Shown: positions 52,724 to 61,583, counted from the stretch's first letter. The stretch is DNA of 64,000 nt from MFD01213-c1 sp963704405 (GCA_963704405.1 OY969903.1:682001-746000), one strand, 5' to 3'. Notes: generated by a model from the letters alone, not told the origin. Program-made: numbers and translations.

Positions 52724-53026
52724 ATGGTTATGCCGTCGTCACAACTTCCCGTCTGCCCTGCAACTCCAAGCGGCGAACCAACCGCATGTGAGCACGGCGA
52801 CCATGTTGCCGGGCAAGCAATCGGCCTCACCACTGCCGACGCTGCCGCGCTGCTCGGAATTTCCGAGTCACACTTTTATTGCCTGCACAGGACCGGCCGA
52901 CTCGGACCGCTTCCGGTTCGCATGGGAAGAGCAGTGCGGTGGCCGCGCCAAGAATTGGTTGAATGGTTCAATGCGGGCAGCCCTCCCCGGTGTCGATGGC
53001 AGACAATGCGCTCTGCGAACAATTGA
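52724..53026 (+). CDS. AlpA-like HTH regulator (copy 2)
   Basis: A 100-residue protein whose second half (IGLTTADAAALLGISESHFYCLHRTGRLGPLPVRMGRAVRWPRQELVEWFNAGSPPRCRW) is a close paralogue of the protein at 40585-40824. It is probably the excision or regulatory factor of the integrase module. The start is uncertain (52724 or 52730). It is divergent from the RHH gene and upstream of the xre-int pair. Confidence 0.8.
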   Translation: MVMPSSQLPVCPATPSGEPTACEHGDHVAGQAIGLTTADAAALLGISESHFYCLHRTGRLGPLPVRMGRAVRWPRQELVEWFNAGSPPRCRWQTMRSANN

Positions 53027-53118
53027 ACCATCTGGCATAAGCGAAAGGCGACGTGTTACGTGCCAAAATCAGAAATTGCGAACTTGCTAAACAGCAAGTA
53101 TCATGGTAACATGCCCGC

Positions 53119-53328
53119 ATGGCAGCACGGGCCAGGACTTTGAGCGAACAATTACGGGCCGCGATCCTGTCGGCTCCGGTGAGTCGGTATCGAATGGCCA
53201 AGGAAGCGGGAGTGTCCGAAGCTGTATTGTCGCGGTTTGTGAATGGCGAAACCGGCTTGCGCATGGCTATCGCGGATCGCCTGGCCGTTTACCTAAAATT
53301 GGAGTTGCGAAAGGTTGGTGACAAATGA
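53119..53328 (+). CDS. Xre-type HTH regulator
   Basis: A 69-residue protein, mostly one helix-turn-helix (SRYRMAKEAGVSEAVLSRFVNGETGLRMAIADRLAVYLKLEL). Its TGA overlaps the ATG of the integrase gene (ATGA at 53325-53328). It should control integrase expression, probably as a repressor. Confidence 0.85.
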   Translation: MAARARTLSEQLRAAILSAPVSRYRMAKEAGVSEAVLSRFVNGETGLRMAIADRLAVYLKLELRKVGDK

Positions 53329-54917
53329 AACTGCGGCAAATGCCTTTCTACGAGACGGACGCCAACGGCCAGAAGGTCAAGCGGATGTCGTCCAAATGGT
53401 ACGCGGTTTTCGTCGATTGGTCGGAAGCATTGCGCCGCCTTCCGCTGCTGGAAGACAAAAAGGCCAGCACTGAGCTTGCCCGGAAGATCGAACGCCTGAA
53501 CAGCATTCGTGCCGGCGGCGACATGATGACGGCGGACCTGACCCGTTACGTCGAAACGATGCCGCCGGGTATTCGGGCGAAGTTGGCTGAATGGGGCATC
53601 CTGTCGGCGGTGCGTGTAGCAGCGAGCAAGCCCCTGGTCGAACATATCGCCGACTGGAAAGCAGCCTTGCTGGCAAAGGGAAACACGGTTCGCCATGCTG
53701 AGCTTGTCACCAGCCGGGCAAGCAATGCGTTTAAGGCGTGCGGCTTCAAGATGTGGACAGAGATTTCGGCAAGCCGACTACACAACCATTTAGCGGATCT
53801 TCGCACCGACCGGCGCAAAGAGGATGACACCGTTGAGCGTGGAATCAGCGCGCAGACATTCAATTTCTACCTCCAAGCCGTTAAGCAATTCTGTCGGTGG
53901 ATGGTTCGAGATGGCCGGGCCACCGAAAGCCCACTCATGCACCTCCAAGGGCTGAACGTCAAGACGGACCGCCGACATGATCGGCGGGCGCTTTCGCCTG
54001 ACGAAATGCGTTGGCTATTGGACGTGACCGCAAAAGCCCCCTTGCGATATGGAATGACGGGCGAGGCGCGGTCCATGCTTTATCGCTTGGCCGTAAAAAC
54101 AGGGTTGCGCGCGGCCGAGCTACGCAGCCTGATGCGCGGGAGCTTCGATTTTGCGGGCGACGAGCCGAGCGTCACCATCGCGGCGGCCTATGCGAAGAAT
54201 CGTCGGCAGGATGTATTGCCATTGAGGCCCGATTTCGCCGCACTACTAGAGAAGCATCTGGCAGGAAAGATGCCCAGTACACAGGCGTTCGCCGTGCCGC
54301 ATCGGACCGACGTGATTCGTATGTTTCGCGCTGACATGGCTGATGCTCGACGCGAATGGATTGCGGATGAGAAGACGCCAGCAAATCGCGAAGAGCGAGA
54401 GAAGTCAACCTTCCTCTCAGACAAGGATGATTCTGGCCGATGGGTTGATTTTCACGCCCTGCGGCATACGTTTATTACTGGACTGGTTACCGGTGGCGTG
54501 AATCCAAAGGTGGCCCAAACGCTGGCCAGACATTCGGTGATTACCTTGACGATGGATCGGTACACTCATCTTTATGCGGGCGATCTGGCATCGGCGCTAA
54601 ACGTTCTTCCAGACTTGTCAGCCCCTACGCGGCAGACAACGGTGGCGACAGGAACAGACGGTAAATCGCAAGAATCCCGCTTGTCACCTGACTTGTCACC
54701 CGGCAGTGAATTTCGGCGAAGTTCCATGCAGTCTGGCGGAGCGAAATCGGATCAAGTACGATCGCGGGAAATCCGCGAAAAGCCGGCAGAAACCCCTATA
54801 TTCCTGGGGAATTCTGAATTCCGGAGGAGTGGCAGAGCGGCTGAATGCGCCGGTCTTGAAAACCGGTTGGCCCGCAAGGGTCACGGGGGTTCGAATCCCT
54901 CCTCCTCCGCTAGATGA
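53325..54917 (+). CDS. int: Tyrosine integrase of the element
   Basis: A 530-residue phage-type integrase. Catalytic motifs: KTGLRAAELRSL (Arg), FHALRHTFITGL (His-x-x-Arg), LARHSVITLTMDRYTHL (His, Tyr). A SAM-like N-domain precedes it. The last 32 codons lie within the tRNA-Ser gene: the frame crosses the 46-bp repeat and ends four bases after the tRNA. In the circular element the same frame would leave attP into the sequence at 27781 and stay open to 28914. The xre gene overlaps its start. Confidence 0.93.
   Translation: MKLRQMPFYETDANGQKVKRMSSKWYAVFVDWSEALRRLPLLEDKKASTELARKIERLNSIRAGGDMMTADLTRYVETMPPGIRAKLAEWGILSAVRVAASKPLVEHIADWKAALLAKGNTVRHAELVTSRASNAFKACGFKMWTEISASRLHNHLADLRTDRRKEDDTVERGISAQTFNFYLQAVKQFCRWMVRDGRATESPLMHLQGLNVKTDRRHDRRALSPDEMRWLLDVTAKAPLRYGMTGEARSMLYRLAVKTGLRAAELRSLMRGSFDFAGDEPSVTIAAAYAKNRRQDVLPLRPDFAALLEKHLAGKMPSTQAFAVPHRTDVIRMFRADMADARREWIADEKTPANREEREKSTFLSDKDDSGRWVDFHALRHTFITGLVTGGVNPKVAQTLARHSVITLTMDRYTHLYAGDLASALNVLPDLSAPTRQTTVATGTDGKSQESRLSPDLSPGSEFRRSSMQSGGAKSDQVRSREIREKPAETPIFLGNSEFRRSGRAAECAGLENRLARKGHGGSNPSSSAR
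54797..54802 (+). promoter_or_regulatory. Candidate replacement -10 box for tRNA-Ser
   Basis: TATATT, 20 bases before the tRNA, inside the 3' end of int. The native promoter is cut off at the left end of the element, so the tRNA must now be read from element sequence. The -35 is poor. Confidence 0.35.
54821..54866 (+). repeat. attR: 46-bp repeat
   Basis: Identical to attL at 27735-27780; includes the 5' half of the intact tRNA-Ser. Confidence 0.9.
54823..54909 (+). tRNA. tRNA-Ser (anticodon UGA)
   Basis: 87 bases. Acceptor GGAGGAG pairs with CTCCTCC, discriminator G; anticodon arm CCGGT, loop CTTGAAA with TGA at 54857-54859, ACCGG; a long variable arm follows as in serine tRNAs; T arm GGGGG-TTCGAAT-CCCTC. 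CCA is not encoded. It is the target gene of the element. Confidence 0.95.
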
Positions 54918-54945
54918 GAAATGTGGTCGGATTTACCGACTAGCA

Positions 54946-54969
54946 CCGCGCCGGATATTTCCGGCGCGG
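54946..54969 (+). terminator. Hairpin after tRNA-Ser
   Basis: CCGCGCCGG and CCGGCGCGG with a 6-base loop, 37 bases after the tRNA. There is no U tract, so it may be a processing or weak termination signal. Confidence 0.45.
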
Positions 54970-55187
54970 GGTGTGGTTGGGCAATTCGGCCATGTTTTTC
55001 AACGGTTTTCCAGCCTTCTCGAAAATCCATTTGGATTTCCCTGTTTTGGATTTTCAGGTTCGAGCCAGTTTTTTTAAGCAATTTCAGTTTTTCTGCTTGG
55101 TCGTCTTCTGACATCGTTAACGTGGCTTCAGATAAGGAGTTTAGGAAATGTCTTGTCGGTTCGAGCCAATAATACGCTTTCCAAAAA

Positions 55188-55793
55188 TCATCTGCGCTCC
55201 AGCGTGTAACTTGCTCCACAAACGGTTTTGACTCGTTCGGCGTCGAGACATGTCCTCTGCCACGCATCGCAGCCGGCTTGGCGTAATGCGTCGTAGTCCT
55301 TGTACGCTCGATTGGACCAGTAATGACTCCGCAGATAGTGCCAGAGATTCTCCATGGGGTTCAGTTCCGGTGAGTAAGGCGGAAGCGGAATCGCCGTCAC
55401 GTTCGCCGGCAACTTCAACTCGCTCGACTTGTGGTATCCCGCCCCGTCCCAGATCAGCACGACATGAATCTGGGGATCAACCTCCTTGACGAACTGCTCG
55501 AAGAACACGTTCATCACCCCGGTGTTGAGATGAGGCGAGAGCAGTCCCACCGTCTGGCCCGTCGAAGGACAACAGGCGCCCAGCACATATAAATAATCGT
55601 ACTGCGTTTGCCTCACCGCCCGCGGACGCGATCCCACCGGCGCCCACACCCGCGTCAGCGTCCCCTGCTGGCCAAAACGCGCTTCATCCTGGAACCAGAC
55701 CTCGACCTTCTTGTCCGGATGTTCCCGGCGAACACGCTCGATCAGTGCCGGCAACTTTTTTTAAAGGCCTCCTGCGCCGCCGGATCGGCGCTC
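55188..55793 (-). pseudogene. IS630-family transposase, front truncated
   Basis: The C-terminal DDE half: EVWFQDEARFGQQG, LIWDGAGYHKS, PPYSPELNPMENLWHYLR (D, D, E positions clear), 188 residues. Upstream, another frame ends SADPAAQEAFKK at an A7 run (TTTAAAAAAAG), the usual place for programmed frameshifting in this family. The first 150 or so residues are missing: beyond 55,793 the sequence belongs to a transporter gene. A deletion that started or ended in the IS probably removed both. Confidence 0.85.
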
Positions 55794-55795
55794 GG

Positions 55796-56641
55796 GTTTT
55801 TGCCTTTACATCGGAACCAACGGCGGTCGAGGAACTAAAACGCGGCACTATCGACTGGCTTGAGGCCTCACCGACCGCTCTGCCGCTGCTCCAAGCCGCA
55901 GCAAAAGACGGTCCCTTACGAGTCACTGTTTTCCCTGCATCAGATATCCGCCTCGTCGGCATCAAGCAAATCGAAGGCAAGTCTAAGGAACGAGCGGCGC
56001 TTGGCCGCGCGCTGAACTTGGCAACCGATCGACGCCGGATCACCGATCTCTTCGGAGGCGGTGAAGCAGTAGGAGGACCCGTGCCTCCATCCGTCGCCGC
56101 GGACCTCCCCCAATACAAGTTCGATCTCACTGCTGCATCCGCAATCGTGAAGGAATACTCTCTTGGTTCAGAGACCCATCGATTGCTGTTAATGCCTGAT
56201 CAGGAATCCCGCCGAATTGCCGAATCACTTCGCGAGCAATGGCAGGCTGCTGGCATTTCTGTGACGCTTGACCAAGGCGCGGCCAACTTCTTCGATCTGC
56301 TTATCAAAGGCGACTACGACCTGGCATTGGCCTATTACGGTCCATTTCTGCAAACGTCGGAACAGTACCTATGGCCCTATCGCGAAGGCGCGATACCCGC
56401 TCCCAACGTCATGGGGTACCGCTCGGCGGCGCTGGAAAAACTATATCAACAGTTCACGGCAACGAATGATCCGGCGCAAGCGAAACCCGCTTTATCGCAA
56501 TGTGTGCAGACAGTCATGGAGGATTCACCTGCCGTTTGGATCGTTAAACTACCGCGTGTGGAGGCAGTTCGTGGAACGATAGATGCTCCGCGCGAATCTT
56601 CAATTCCGGTCTTTGTCAATTTGACGGGTCAACCACGCTGA
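55796..56641 (+). pseudogene. Peptide/nickel ABC transporter binding protein, front truncated
   Basis: The C-terminal 280 residues of an SBP_bac_5 protein (IRLVGIKQIEGKSKERAALGRALNLATDRRRI, GVPVPP-like GGPVPPSVAAD, LAYYGPFLQTSEQYLWPY). The signal peptide and N-terminal lobe are gone; the frame now enters IS630 sequence. Without secretion the product cannot serve the transporter. It is the first gene of an operon with an AAA+ ATPase, two permeases and an ATPase. Confidence 0.82.
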
Positions 56642-56661
56642 TCTTCGACCACCGATTACGA

Positions 56662-58389
56662 ATGAACGCAATCATGTCGAAAAAAACAACAGAACATCGA
56701 AGACGCTGCACTCTTCGCTACAGCGTCGAAGTAGTTGACGATCGGATTCAATATGGAGGAACCGCAGCTGGAGAGGTTAAGTTGGGTCCGGGGTGGTCTA
56801 AATCTGGCAATACTAAAATCGAGTTTTTTGATGATACGATGCTGCCGAGAAAGCCGCTTGATGAACTTCCGAGTCTTGCGTTCTCTCGTCTTCTGCTTCA
56901 GAAAACACTCCCCCATAAACTTCAGACATCACTTTCTTATGTGTCATACGAAAACGGTAAAGACCCTGGCTATGCATTGGCACTGCTTGATACCATAGCG
57001 CCAAAGGATGAGGCTATTTCCTCTTCCTCTTTTCATGTGCCTGGCATATTCAAGATTCTTCCACCGAAACAGACGGTATGGCATTCGCTCTCTCAATGGA
57101 AGGACAAAGATCTATCAATTCCCCACTGGCTGGCGTGTGCAGCGCTGGCATCGCATGAACTTACCATCTTTCCCAATCGAGAGAATAGTGGACAATTTGA
57201 GGTCACACACGATATCACGTTTCACCGTTGGGGATTGGGCGAGTATTGCGGTGCACTGCCAATGGCGTGGGACAGAGAAAAACTGCCAGACCAGTGCGTA
57301 GCCGTCCTTCGAATGGGCGACAAGATATCTCCCGAGCCCAAGAAGGCGTCTCCACCGGTTCCAAGGCACATTTCTCCACACTTGGAGAGCGCTCTCATCA
57401 AAGGGCTTTCGTCCGTGCTGCGACAGTCTGGACGCAAGATTGTATTTCTGAAAGGGGATCCGGGGTCTGGAAAGGACGTTTTCTTGCAGGCGATCAACCG
57501 AAGCGTACAGGTCAAGTCGCCAGAATCAAAAGTAGAGACGTTAGGCGTAGGGGGTATGTCCCTCGACGACATTCGCAAGTTTTTATTCGGCTTTCGAGCC
57601 GCCGGTTCGGGCCAAACCGAAAAGGGCGCGATATCAAAGTGTGTAGGCGGAGTGATGGCTCTTGATGAATTTGATAAGGCGGGTCGCAATGAGACTGAGC
57701 GGAAAGCCTTTTACGCATCGTTGCTTCGCGTGATTGAATCCGAAGAGTGCTTTCCGGAGGGATCATCTGAAAAACAAATAGTGAAGGATGTGTCCTGGAT
57801 TCTAGCTGGCGCCTTTTCCCAATCTGGAACAGAGAGCATGCCGAATGATTTATGGTCCCGATTTACCCATCAACTAGAGCTGAAAAATCCGACCTCAGAT
57901 CACGGCTATTCAGCGATGATGTTTCTCTATTGGCACGCGATAGAAGTTGCCAAGGCACTTGGTTCTTCATGCCTTGTGGACCTCATCGGCACTTCAAGTA
58001 GTGGCACTGATGCCAAGGATCGACAGGAGGATATTGCGATAAACAAGTTGAAGCGACAGGTGGCAAGAGTGCTTCTGTTTGGGTCGGTGGCTGATGCGGA
58101 GCATATTAAAGACGACGAGCCAATGAGCTTTTTATCTGGTTCCCCAATCGAGAAAATAGCGAGGCGGTTTGAAGATGGGGACAATTGTTCTGCACGCGGT
58201 CAAAGTGTTCGTGCAGTTAGACAGGCAGCCAAGGCGGCATCGGGTGTATTGCTACGTAATGTTCTCGAGTCAGTTGGCAGCATGAAGGACACAGAAAAGT
58301 TGAGTATCACAAAGGATATGGAAGACCGAGCGATTGAGGAAGCGAGTGACACGTTCAAGATTCTTGAATACGGGAAAAAAAAGCAATGA
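56662..58389 (+). CDS. AAA+ ATPase in a transporter operon
   Basis: A 575-residue protein. Walker A is LKGDPGSGKDVF (about residue 265); Walker B is GGVMALDEFDKAG (about 333); a sensor/arginine-finger region reads DVSWILAGAFSQSG and NDLWSRFTHQLEL. The AAA core resembles sigma-54 activators and Lon/MCM-like AAA proteins but there is no GAFTGA loop or HTH. The 230-residue N-domain is not recognised. It sits between binding protein and permease genes, and its TGA overlaps the permease ATG. Such an insertion in a peptide transporter operon is unusual. Confidence 0.75.
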   Translation: MNAIMSKKTTEHRRRCTLRYSVEVVDDRIQYGGTAAGEVKLGPGWSKSGNTKIEFFDDTMLPRKPLDELPSLAFSRLLLQKTLPHKLQTSLSYVSYENGKDPGYALALLDTIAPKDEAISSSSFHVPGIFKILPPKQTVWHSLSQWKDKDLSIPHWLACAALASHELTIFPNRENSGQFEVTHDITFHRWGLGEYCGALPMAWDREKLPDQCVAVLRMGDKISPEPKKASPPVPRHISPHLESALIKGLSSVLRQSGRKIVFLKGDPGSGKDVFLQAINRSVQVKSPESKVETLGVGGMSLDDIRKFLFGFRAAGSGQTEKGAISKCVGGVMALDEFDKAGRNETERKAFYASLLRVIESEECFPEGSSEKQIVKDVSWILAGAFSQSGTESMPNDLWSRFTHQLELKNPTSDHGYSAMMFLYWHAIEVAKALGSSCLVDLIGTSSSGTDAKDRQEDIAINKLKRQVARVLLFGSVADAEHIKDDEPMSFLSGSPIEKIARRFEDGDNCSARGQSVRAVRQAAKAASGVLLRNVLESVGSMKDTEKLSITKDMEDRAIEEASDTFKILEYGKKKQ

Positions 58390-59282
58390 AGCTGCATCAA
58401 CTTGCTGTCGCTTTCGCTGAAGTACTTCTCGCTCTTCTCGCCATTTACACCCTCGTTTTCTGCGCGTGGTCCTTAGCTCCGGATCCCGCAAGGGCGTTGC
58501 TTGGTCCAAACGCATCCGCGGAATCTCTGGCCACGCTTCAGTCTCGAATGGGGCTGGATCGGCCTTGGCCAGTTCGTTACACACATCTTCTTCGCGCGAT
58601 TGTTACGGGAGACTTAGGTCAATCTCCGTTCTTCGGCATGCCCGTGGAACGCGTCGTGTTACAGAACTTGCCATTGACTATCGGTCGGGCGGTTGCGGCC
58701 TTGCTGTTGGGATCGGGATCCGGAGCGGCTGTCGCCTTGATCGGCAGTCGCTGGAGAGGCGTGCGTCAAGGTCTCATCTTATTGATTGCCGTGCCATCCT
58801 TCTGTCTCGTCCTGATTGTGCTGTCGATGGTCGTCGCGATCTGGAACGAAACACCTCTAAGCGCGCCTCGACTCTACGGCCTGCTAACCGTTGTAGTGGG
58901 TGCCGCAGTCCCATTTGGCGCTGTTGGTCTCTTCCTAATTGAGAGAACCCGTGGCCAAGGCAGCTCGGCCCGCAGTGTTGAATTCCTCCACATGCTGGGC
59001 TTACCTTCATGGTATATCCAACGAGTAGCGTGGCGCGAGGGGCTTCGGCCCGCAATAGGAGTTGCTTTCAACTGTTTCGGAGCTGCTCTGACTGGCGTCG
59101 TGCTTGCCGAGGTAATCTTCGGTACGGGGGGATTTGGCCGCATCTTTCTTCGCGCGTGTGAACGGGGCGAGCTTGCGGTTGCCATGGCGGGCACGCTGGC
59201 ACTCGCCGCCGTCCTGTTGGTTGGCCAGCGCGTGACGGATGCCATTACGATCGCAACCGACCCGAGACTTGATAATGTATAG
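58386..59282 (+). CDS. ABC transporter permease (DppB-like)
   Basis: A 298-residue inner-membrane permease of the peptide/nickel type: LDRPWPVRYTHLLRAIVTGDLGQS at the start, six hydrophobic helices, and the EAA loop region SSARSVEFLHMLGLPSWYIQRVAWREGLRPAI. With the next gene it forms the membrane channel. The start overlaps the AAA gene (ATGA). Confidence 0.88.
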   Translation: MKLHQLAVAFAEVLLALLAIYTLVFCAWSLAPDPARALLGPNASAESLATLQSRMGLDRPWPVRYTHLLRAIVTGDLGQSPFFGMPVERVVLQNLPLTIGRAVAALLLGSGSGAAVALIGSRWRGVRQGLILLIAVPSFCLVLIVLSMVVAIWNETPLSAPRLYGLLTVVVGAAVPFGAVGLFLIERTRGQGSSARSVEFLHMLGLPSWYIQRVAWREGLRPAIGVAFNCFGAALTGVVLAEVIFGTGGFGRIFLRACERGELAVAMAGTLALAAVLLVGQRVTDAITIATDPRLDNV

Positions 59283-60075
59283 AAGAAGGCATCTTTATCC
59301 GGCGTGGCTGATAGTCGTGGCGGGTTTGCTGTTTTTGGGATTACTGGCGAGCCCTTCCGTCGTCACAGTTCAAACGGGATCCAACCTATTCACGCCGCCC
59401 AGTGAAGGTCATTGGTTGGGGACGGATGCACTAGGTCGCGATGTGTTTGTCCGGACACTGCTGGCGCTTGGCCGCACCTCACGCGAAGTGATCCCGTCCG
59501 CGGCTCTTGCGCTCGCGGTGGGTATGACGCTTGCCGTCATATCAGCACGCTTCTTTAGACGGTGGCCTGACCGGGTCATCGTTGCTCTGGCGGAAGGCCT
59601 GCGTTCTTTTCCCTCGATCCTATTGGTGTTACTTTTCTCGGCTGCCGGGGCGAGCCCGGTCCTGTTGCTCGGCGGACTGCTATGGACACCAATCTGGCGG
59701 GTACTGCGTGTCGAACTCGCGTCGGAAGGGGAAAAGGCCTATGCAATCCAAGCGCGCCTTGCGGGTCTGCGACGAATATCCATAGTCCTACGAGATGTCT
59801 TCCCAAACGTAATTCAGGGACTATTGCCGTACGTTGCGGCTCTTGCGGGTGACCTTGTGGCGGCAATTGCCGCCTTATCTTTCCTCGGATTTGGTCCGCC
59901 TTTGGAAAAGGGAGATATTGGGACATTGCTGGTCGAGATCACGTCATTCGGGACGACAGGGTGGTGGATCTGGTTGCCAAGCTTAGTGACGATCGGAGTG
60001 GCAGTTGGCCTGCTCCACTTTCTGGCCATAAGCGAGCGCGGTGGCGCGCGTCCAAGAGAGGAGGGGCAGCATTGA
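59275..60075 (+). CDS. ABC transporter permease (DppC-like)
   Basis: A 266-residue second permease: HWLGTDALGRDVFVRTLLALGRTS is the DppC hallmark; EAA loop KAYAIQARLAGLRRISIVLRDVFPNVIQ. ATG at 59275 overlaps the end of the first permease by 8 bases. Confidence 0.88.
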   Translation: MYRRRHLYPAWLIVVAGLLFLGLLASPSVVTVQTGSNLFTPPSEGHWLGTDALGRDVFVRTLLALGRTSREVIPSAALALAVGMTLAVISARFFRRWPDRVIVALAEGLRSFPSILLVLLFSAAGASPVLLLGGLLWTPIWRVLRVELASEGEKAYAIQARLAGLRRISIVLRDVFPNVIQGLLPYVAALAGDLVAAIAALSFLGFGPPLEKGDIGTLLVEITSFGTTGWWIWLPSLVTIGVAVGLLHFLAISERGGARPREEGQH

Positions 60076-61583
60076 TTCGGCTCGACGGAATTACCGTTAG
60101 GAATCGCCGATCGGGCAATACTTTGCTTAAGGACATCACGCTTAGCATCGAGCCGGGCGAGCGAATTGCACTGCTTGGACCATCCGGCGCGGGCAAGTCT
60201 ACGCTTGCACGTGTCATTGCCGGCGCCCTCTCACCAACTCTGAAGATCGACTCTGGACGACTGGAATGGATCGCGTCCGTATCAGACTCATTGTTAGGTC
60301 AAGTCGACGCCCGCCGGTATGCGGTCATGATTCCTCAACTCGGAAGTGGCTGTTTGCCGTCATTCATGCGCGTTGGACAGCTTGCTAGGGATGTCGCAAT
60401 GTATGCGCTGCACGAGGAACCGCGGAATGCGAGGGATGCGACGACTCAACGATTCAGTGATCTTGGCCTTCCACAACACGCAGCGAAGATGTTCCCACAT
60501 GAAATGTCCGGCGGCATGGCGGGTCGAGCAGTGTTGGCTATTGCGCTCGCGGCTTTGCCTCGCCTACTGATTCTCGATGAACCCACCGCGGGGTTGGACG
60601 CTGAAACCCGCAATCGAGCGGCGGATATCATCGAGATCGCTTTAAATCATGCCAGAACTGGCATGCTGCTGATTACGCATGACGTGTGGCTAGCGAAACG
60701 CTTGTGCAAACGATGGCTGCTATTGCAGGATGGCGAGCTCATCGCCGATGCGCAAATGTCGGGTGACGTTGCAGTCACCGGGATTACGCAACTGGACATA
60801 CTCACAGCGAGCTTGCAGCAGTGCCCTTTGCCGCCGACCAACTCGAGTTGTTCTTCGGATGTGCTGTTGAGCGCAACGTCGGTGAGCGTTCGTTACCCGT
60901 CGGTGAGCTTATCACAACCGCCTGCTCTCAAGGATGTATCCTTCCGCCTGCGACGCGGCGAATCCCTCGGGGTCATTGGTCCCTCTGGCGCGGGCAAGTC
61001 GACGATCGCCCGTTTAATTTGCGGACTTATCATCCCAACGAGCGGGACAATTGAGCGCGACGCGATCCTGATCCCGCGTCCCGGCAACGCGGCCGTTCAG
61101 ATGGTCGTTCAGGATCCGATCGGCGCATTGAATCCAAGCCGTCCAGTTCTTCGGTGGCTCGAACGGCTGGCCGGCCGCAATTCGCGCAAGCCTATCCTCG
61201 AACTCGCCGATGCACTGGGGCTTCGCCCCGATCACCTGAACCGGTTGCCAAGCGAACTTTCGGGGGGCGAATGCCAGCGCACTGCGCTCCTTGGATGTCT
61301 TGCAGTGAAACCAAGAATTCTAGTGCTTGACGAGGCGACGAGCATGCTAGACGAGGTCACCAAATGGGATATTCTCGCTCGTTTGCGTCGAATCGCTGTT
61401 GAGCGAGAGTTGACGATGCTTGTGATTGCTCACGACTTGTCGGTCATAACGTATATGTGTCATTCAGTGATCGTCCTATCTCAGGGCATGATCGTCGAAG
61501 GAGCTCCGATTAACCATTTTCTGCGACACCCCGCATCAGAAGCGGGCGCTAACATCTTGCGGAATTCGCCTTGGATCTTGTAA
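60072..61583 (+). CDS. Fused double ABC ATPase (DppD-DppF-like)
   Basis: A 503-residue protein with two ATP-binding cassettes. First: LLGPSGAGKSTLARVIAG, signature MSGGMAGRAVLAIAL, LLILDEPTAGLD. Second: VIGPSGAGKSTIARLICG, signature LSGGECQRTALLGCL, ILVLDEATSMLD. It powers the two permeases. TTG at 60072 overlaps the preceding TGA and follows GAGGAGGGG. The binding protein of the operon is truncated, so transport may be lost or use another one. Confidence 0.88.
   Translation: MIRLDGITVRNRRSGNTLLKDITLSIEPGERIALLGPSGAGKSTLARVIAGALSPTLKIDSGRLEWIASVSDSLLGQVDARRYAVMIPQLGSGCLPSFMRVGQLARDVAMYALHEEPRNARDATTQRFSDLGLPQHAAKMFPHEMSGGMAGRAVLAIALAALPRLLILDEPTAGLDAETRNRAADIIEIALNHARTGMLLITHDVWLAKRLCKRWLLLQDGELIADAQMSGDVAVTGITQLDILTASLQQCPLPPTNSSCSSDVLLSATSVSVRYPSVSLSQPPALKDVSFRLRRGESLGVIGPSGAGKSTIARLICGLIIPTSGTIERDAILIPRPGNAAVQMVVQDPIGALNPSRPVLRWLERLAGRNSRKPILELADALGLRPDHLNRLPSELSGGECQRTALLGCLAVKPRILVLDEATSMLDEVTKWDILARLRRIAVERELTMLVIAHDLSVITYMCHSVIVLSQGMIVEGAPINHFLRHPASEAGANILRNSPWIL

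Larger units (their letters stand above)
27735..54866. mobile_element. Integrative element in tRNA-Ser(UGA), 27.1 kb, carrying an integron
   Basis: Bounded by the 46-bp direct repeat, with a tyrosine integrase at the right end next to the intact tRNA. Contents from left to right are a hypothetical gene, a defence-like module (Fic to GIY-YIG), a zinc-ribbon mobile-element protein, two HTH proteins, a primase/DUF3987 protein, an IS110 remnant, an integron cassette array, intI, an RHH protein, an AlpA-like protein, an Xre protein and int. No relaxase or type IV secretion genes are seen, so it is not self-conjugative as read; it may be mobilisable or satellite-like. Confidence 0.88.

Noticed and set aside
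27735..54866. Self-transmissible ICE
   Set aside because: No relaxase, coupling protein or type IV secretion genes are visible, so only integration and excision functions are supported.
54881..55267. A minus-strand reading frame of 128 residues ending in HLAEEEGFEPP
   Set aside because: Its end is the antisense of tRNA-Ser and its start lies in the IS630 transposase; composition is not gene-like.
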